From the NCBI GenBank assembly GCA_009779045.1, contig WREZ01000045.1, forward strand, positions 1 to 8,177: a stretch of 8,177 bases of DNA, given 5' to 3'. How positions within the stretch are numbered: the stretch's first letter is position 1; each line of letters begins with the position of its first letter. A model generated the notes under the pieces. The model made no database searches. It worked only from the letters and a program-made list of their open reading frames with translations, and had not been told where the DNA came from. Of the stretch, positions 5,631 to 8,177 are shown in pieces. The stretch is from Candidatus Bathycorpusculum sp. (GTDB lineage Archaea > Thermoproteota > Bathyarchaeia > Bathyarchaeales > Bathycorpusculaceae). Made by a program: the position numbers and the translations under genes.

Positions 5631-5640
5631 TAATCATAAA
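5631..5640 (-). promoter_or_regulatory. Candidate TATA box for the MBL-fold hydrolase
   Basis: The minus strand reads TTTATGATTA, which would start transcription near 5610 and leave about 18 nt of leader with the AAGGG ribosome-binding site. The match is moderate. Confidence 0.35.
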
Positions 5641-5656
5641 GTTTTCCATAAAATTG

Positions 5657-5680
5657 TGCGTATCACGCAATAAATTTAAT
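5657..5680 (+). promoter_or_regulatory. adk promoter: TGCGT/ACGCA dyad plus TATA-like box
   Basis: TAAATTTAAT at 5671-5680 lies where a TATA box for adk should be (start near 5702, leader about 23 nt with GGAG at 5712-5715). Directly upstream is the compact dyad TGCGT-ATC-ACGCA (5657-5669), GC-richer than its surroundings and sitting in the BRE position, between the two divergent promoters. A regulator bound there could act on both adk and the hydrolase. Confidence 0.4.
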
Positions 5681-5724
5681 TATTTAGATGCTCTCAAAGT
5701 GGGTAGCCATCGGAGAAAGTTAAA

Positions 5725-6378
5725 GTGAAAGCTATTATCTTTGGAGCACCAGGTGCAGGTAAAGGCACTTACTCAACTAGGCTTAAAGCCAAACTTGGTG
5801 TTGAAGTTATTGCCATGGGAGATATTTTCCGTGCGCAAGTAAAAGAAAATTCAGAGTTAGGTATAAGAGTAAAGAGTTATGTAGAGAAAGGCGCGTTAGT
5901 TCCCGATGAAATCGTTGTTGAGGTACTAAAACAGCATTTAGCCAAAGTTCCACAAGGTTCAGGTGTAATCTTGGATGGTTTTCCACGGACGCTTGAGCAA
6001 GCTAAAACGTTAGAGGAGATTTTTGAGCTTGATGTTATTTTGTTGCTTGATGTACCTGATTGGATAATAATTGAACGACTTTCTTCTCGTCGGGTTTGTA
6101 AAAACTGTGGTGCCGTTTACAACATCAGGTTCCTTAAGCCTAAAGTTGAAGGTATTTGCGATAAATGTGACGGTGAACTCTATCAACGCTTAGACGACAG
6201 CTCAGATGTTATTAAGAAGAGACTACAAATATATCAAGACCAAACTAGCCCTTTGCTTGTCTACTATAAAGAAAAGAAAGTACCAATTATTACTTCAGAA
6301 ACGACTAATATTGACACACCACCAGAACCACTTGTTGAACAAATGTTTGAAGAACTAAGAAAACTAAAAATGGCTTAA
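5725..6378 (+). CDS. adk: Adenylate kinase, long form with zinc LID
   Basis: 217 aa. It interconverts ATP + AMP and 2 ADP in the cytosol. The P-loop GAPGAGKGT is at 7-15, the AMP-site segment MGDIFRAQV at 31-39, LDGFPRT at 83-89 (R88), and the LID runs from about 119 to 160. The LID has four cysteines, C125-x2-C128 and C145-x2-C148, so it binds zinc, followed by the RLDDSSDVIKKRL segment with its conserved Arg and Asp residues. This is the long, bacterial-like type, not the short LID-less trimeric AdkA of methanococci and Sulfolobales. The GTG start is supported by GGAG (5712-5715) nine nt upstream and by starting exactly at the expected first strand (MKAIIFGAPG). It is divergent from the hydrolase gene and ends tail to tail with archease, overlapping four bases. 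Confidence 0.97.
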   Translation: MKAIIFGAPGAGKGTYSTRLKAKLGVEVIAMGDIFRAQVKENSELGIRVKSYVEKGALVPDEIVVEVLKQHLAKVPQGSGVILDGFPRTLEQAKTLEEIFELDVILLLDVPDWIIIERLSSRRVCKNCGAVYNIRFLKPKVEGICDKCDGELYQRLDDSSDVIKKRLQIYQDQTSPLLVYYKEKKVPIITSETTNIDTPPEPLVEQMFEELRKLKMA

Positions 6379-6824
6379 ATGTCTAAAATAAACTCTAAAA
6401 CTGCATTTTCTTCTTTTTCAGGTATAACAATCATTCGGTGGTAAGTCACTGCTTTTACCGCCACTTTTTGAACATGTTTCTCAGGCTGAAACTTTTCACC
6501 CCAAATATGGGCAGTAATTTTGATTGTATCAGTTGTTTTAGTCCAATCAGTTATTTGAAATTTTGAGTACAACATGCCTTTGGTTTCAGAATTCACCAAT
6601 AAAGCTTCAAGCCAATTATACAAAAGAGCGCAAAGATCACCAGCTTCCACAGTTATTACCTCCTCGTCCATTTGAGCAATTTTTCCAGTTTTAGTCATAG
6701 TCTCAAACATGGCTAACGCAGCATTTTCATAAGCTTCACACAGTGATACCCCATAAACTCTAACATAAACATCCGCTGTGTGCTCTAAAAACTCAAATTT
6801 TCCTTTAAACTGTTTTCCGCTCAT
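6375..6824 (-). CDS. Archease, activator of RtcB
   Basis: 149 aa from the ATG. Archease helps RtcB become guanylylated and allows multiple turnovers; in some species it also widens nucleotide use. The family signature FLEHTADV is at 12-19 (H15 and D18 lie at the metal site), followed by VYG and the helix typical of the family; the second signature KAVTYHRMIV lies near residues 124-133, and the protein ends in the conserved acidic LDI, whose Asp contributes to the metal site. Length is normal (about 140-150 aa). The ATG at 6824 is preferred over an in-frame GTG at 6836, because GTGAT at 6832-6836, the likely ribosome-binding site, includes that GTG and lies seven nt before the ATG. With the GTG it would be 153 aa. 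It converges on adk with a four-base overlap and lies downstream of the M42 peptidase on the same strand, 153 bp away. Confidence 0.95.
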   Translation of the reverse strand: MSGKQFKGKFEFLEHTADVYVRVYGVSLCEAYENAALAMFETMTKTGKIAQMDEEVITVEAGDLCALLYNWLEALLVNSETKGMLYSKFQITDWTKTTDTIKITAHIWGEKFQPEKHVQKVAVKAVTYHRMIVIPEKEENAVLEFILDI

Positions 6825-6831
6825 TTTAAAA

Positions 6832-6836
6832 ATCAC
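6832..6836 (-). promoter_or_regulatory. Ribosome-binding site that decides the archease start
   Basis: The minus strand reads GTGAT, then seven bases, then ATG. GTGAT is the 3' part of the archaeal GGAGGTGAT consensus. The in-frame GTG candidate start is the first three bases of this site, so the two uses exclude each other. Confidence 0.5.
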
Positions 6837-6903
6837 ATACTACTAACTATTGAAACATCATTTCTAAAAATGCTTTCCCAAACGCAAACAGAGAACAAGT
6901 AAC

Positions 6904-6928
6904 TTCCAAATTTTAAAAATATTTGGAA
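6904..6928. repeat. 8-bp inverted repeat between the M42 peptidase and archease
   Basis: TTCCAAAT (6904-6911) is exactly complementary to ATTTGGAA (6921-6928), with a 9-nt AT-rich spacer in which two more pairs can form after one mismatch. On the minus strand the loop contains five T. It lies 50-74 nt past the M42 stop and 80-104 bp upstream of the archease ATG, so it could be a 3'-end structure for the first or an operator for the second. Confidence 0.45.
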
Positions 6929-6977
6929 AGGGGAATTTTGTGACTTTTTCAATCTTTTATTAGTATTATTATGTTTT

Positions 6978-8027
6978 TTAGAAGTGTTTTGAGATTTTTT
7001 GAATTGCAGCTTTAGCTAATTTTGCAGAGGCTTCAATATCTTGTATGTTTAATACAGCAGTTGGGCTATGTATGTAACGTGTTGGAATTGAAATTGTACC
7101 ACTTGGAATACCTTGACGTGTAAGGGTTATTCTGGCAGCATCTGTACTACCCATTAGACCAGATTCAAGTTGTATTGCAATTTTTTCTTCTTCTGCAGAG
7201 TCTAAGAGCCAACGTAAAATTTTAGGGTGAGTAATTAAACCTGAGTCGGAAACTGTTAACACGGGACCTTTTCCGGTTTTTACACTTGTGTCATATTTGC
7301 GAACCCCCGGAACATCACCTGCAACAGTTACATCTAATGCCAAAGCAATGTCAGGGTCAACACCAAAAGCAGCAGTACCTGCACCACGAAGACCTACTTC
7401 TTCTTGAACAGTACCCACAGCACACACCGTACAATCCGTTTCATCTAAAAGCTTGAGTGCTTCAACCATAACTAAACAACCAGCACGGTTATCAAAAGCC
7501 TTGCCCATCACCAAGTCTTTGTTTAGAGCAACATATTTCGTGTCAAAAGCCACAGAATTACCAATAGATACACCCAATTTTTCGGCATCTTCTCTGCTTT
7601 CAGCACCAATGTCGATAAACAAATCATCAAACGCTAAAACTTTATTGCGTTCTTCCACTTTTTGGACATGTGGCGGCTTTGAGCCAATAATACCGGGGTA
7701 GACGCCATTTTTTGTGTGGACAGTTACTTTTTGGGCAGGCAAAATACGATCATCTATACCACCAATTTTTGAAAACTGCAAAAAGCCTTCTTTTGTGATT
7801 GTTTTAACCATCAAACCAACTTCATCCATATGGGCGGCAAGCATAATTTTTGGTTTATCTGATTTGCCTTTTTTTATAGCAATAACATTTTCAAGCCTAT
7901 CAACATGTATCTCGTCAACATATGGCTCCATGAGTTTAGTTAATAATTCTCGAACAGGAGTTTCGTTGCCTGTTACACCACAGGCGTTTGAAAGTTTCTC
8001 TAAAGTTTCGTTTAATGACAAACACAT
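6978..8027 (-). CDS. M42-family metal aminopeptidase (TET-like)
   Basis: 349 aa from the ATG. M42 peptidases are cytosolic, form large tetrahedral (TET) assemblies and trim peptides released by the proteasome and other proteases. All site residues are visible: H66 (AAHMDEVG), D179 (GKAFDNRAG), the general base E209 and metal ligand E210 (QEEVGLRGA), D232 (ALDVTVAGD) and H320 (YIHSP). Length equals that of known TETs. The N-terminus LNETLEKLSNACGVTGNE is the usual family opening, which argues for the ATG at 8027. The frame stays open back to a TTG at 8114 (378 aa), but those extra 29 residues are unlike the family and span the likely TATA box at 8067-8076. GAAGG lies unusually close to the ATG, so a TTG two codons on (8021) is a second possibility. 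Exact specificity (glutamyl, leucyl or lysyl) cannot be read from the sequence. Confidence 0.95.
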   Translation of the reverse strand: MCLSLNETLEKLSNACGVTGNETPVRELLTKLMEPYVDEIHVDRLENVIAIKKGKSDKPKIMLAAHMDEVGLMVKTITKEGFLQFSKIGGIDDRILPAQKVTVHTKNGVYPGIIGSKPPHVQKVEERNKVLAFDDLFIDIGAESREDAEKLGVSIGNSVAFDTKYVALNKDLVMGKAFDNRAGCLVMVEALKLLDETDCTVCAVGTVQEEVGLRGAGTAAFGVDPDIALALDVTVAGDVPGVRKYDTSVKTGKGPVLTVSDSGLITHPKILRWLLDSAEEEKIAIQLESGLMGSTDAARITLTRQGIPSGTISIPTRYIHSPTAVLNIQDIEASAKLAKAAIQKISKHF

Positions 8028-8064
8028 GCCTTCTATATCAATAGTTATGGTACTTTTGAAGTGA

Positions 8065-8083
8065 AGTATTATTAAACAATACT
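8065..8083 (-). promoter_or_regulatory. M42 promoter: TATA box inside a 6-bp dyad
   Basis: The minus strand reads AGTATT-GTTTAAT-AATACT: perfect 6-bp arms (8065-8070 and 8078-8083). TTTAATAATA (8067-8076) within it is a TATA-like sequence; start near 8044 would leave about 17 nt of leader to the ATG at 8027. Overlap of dyad and TATA box would suit a repressor that competes with TBP. The area is AT-rich, so chance is not excluded. Positions 8084-8177 show no gene. Confidence 0.4.
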
Positions 8084-8177
8084 GACGCGGATAATAAAAA
8101 ATTTTGATAAACAAACAAGTTTGAGCGTGATAGTAAACAACTAAATCGTTATGTCATTTTTTAGTTATTCTATTTCA

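Noticed and set aside
7453..8064. Two plus-strand frames (82 and 116 aa) antisense to the M42 peptidase
   Set aside because: Fully inside a conserved gene on the other strand, no promoter or ribosome-binding site, no recognisable domain.
8028..8114. 29-residue N-terminal extension of the M42 peptidase from TTG at 8114
   Set aside because: Unlike the family N-terminus and spans the likely TATA box; the ATG at 8027 fits TET length and opening.

Overview
The window is about 8.2 kb of AT-rich DNA with an archaeal character. It carries an RtcB-type tRNA ligase and its activator archease, a TET-like M42 aminopeptidase, a tRNA-Gly(UCC), TATA-like boxes 20-45 bp upstream of several starts, and a two-helix membrane protein with a cytosolic winged-helix domain of a style common in archaea. 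Ribosome-binding sites match a 16S tail of the GGAGGTGAT type. The lineage below Archaea cannot be fixed from the sequence; a TACK/Bathyarchaeia-like mesophile is only a guess. No CRISPR array, insertion sequence, rRNA or recognisable phage gene is visible.

Layout, left to right. Positions 1-433 hold no convincing gene but contain an 11-bp inverted repeat. A tRNA-Gly(UCC) with encoded CCA lies on the minus strand at 434-512. Then come two minus-strand genes that read as a pair: a secreted or membrane-anchored protein of unknown function (1217-2104), followed by a winged-helix protein with two C-terminal membrane helices (718-1161). Upstream of the pair, a 442-bp intergenic region carries phased TAGAAC repeats with a perfect dyad. 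A small zinc-ribbon protein (2556-2828, plus) starts divergently from the pair, with its own TATA-like box and dyad. After it, 315 bp hold a second well-formed promoter-like block followed only by a stop-interrupted reading frame.

The right half is conserved housekeeping: rtcB (3144-4622, minus), a metallo-beta-lactamase-fold hydrolase (4669-5592, minus), adenylate kinase with a zinc LID (5725-6378, plus), archease (6375-6824, minus) and an M42 glutamyl/leucyl-type aminopeptidase (6978-8027, minus). adk and archease meet tail to tail, sharing a TTAA in which both stop codons lie.

How they work together: RtcB joins tRNA exon halves after splicing endonuclease cleavage, and archease speeds guanylylation and turnover of RtcB. 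The two genes are separated here by the hydrolase and adk, so this is a neighbourhood rather than an operon. The secreted protein plus membrane-bound winged-helix pair is the least understood part and the best candidate for an uncharacterised regulatory module. Three genes (winged-helix, rtcB, hydrolase) must or probably do start with TTG. I see no strong evidence of a wholly new multi-gene system.
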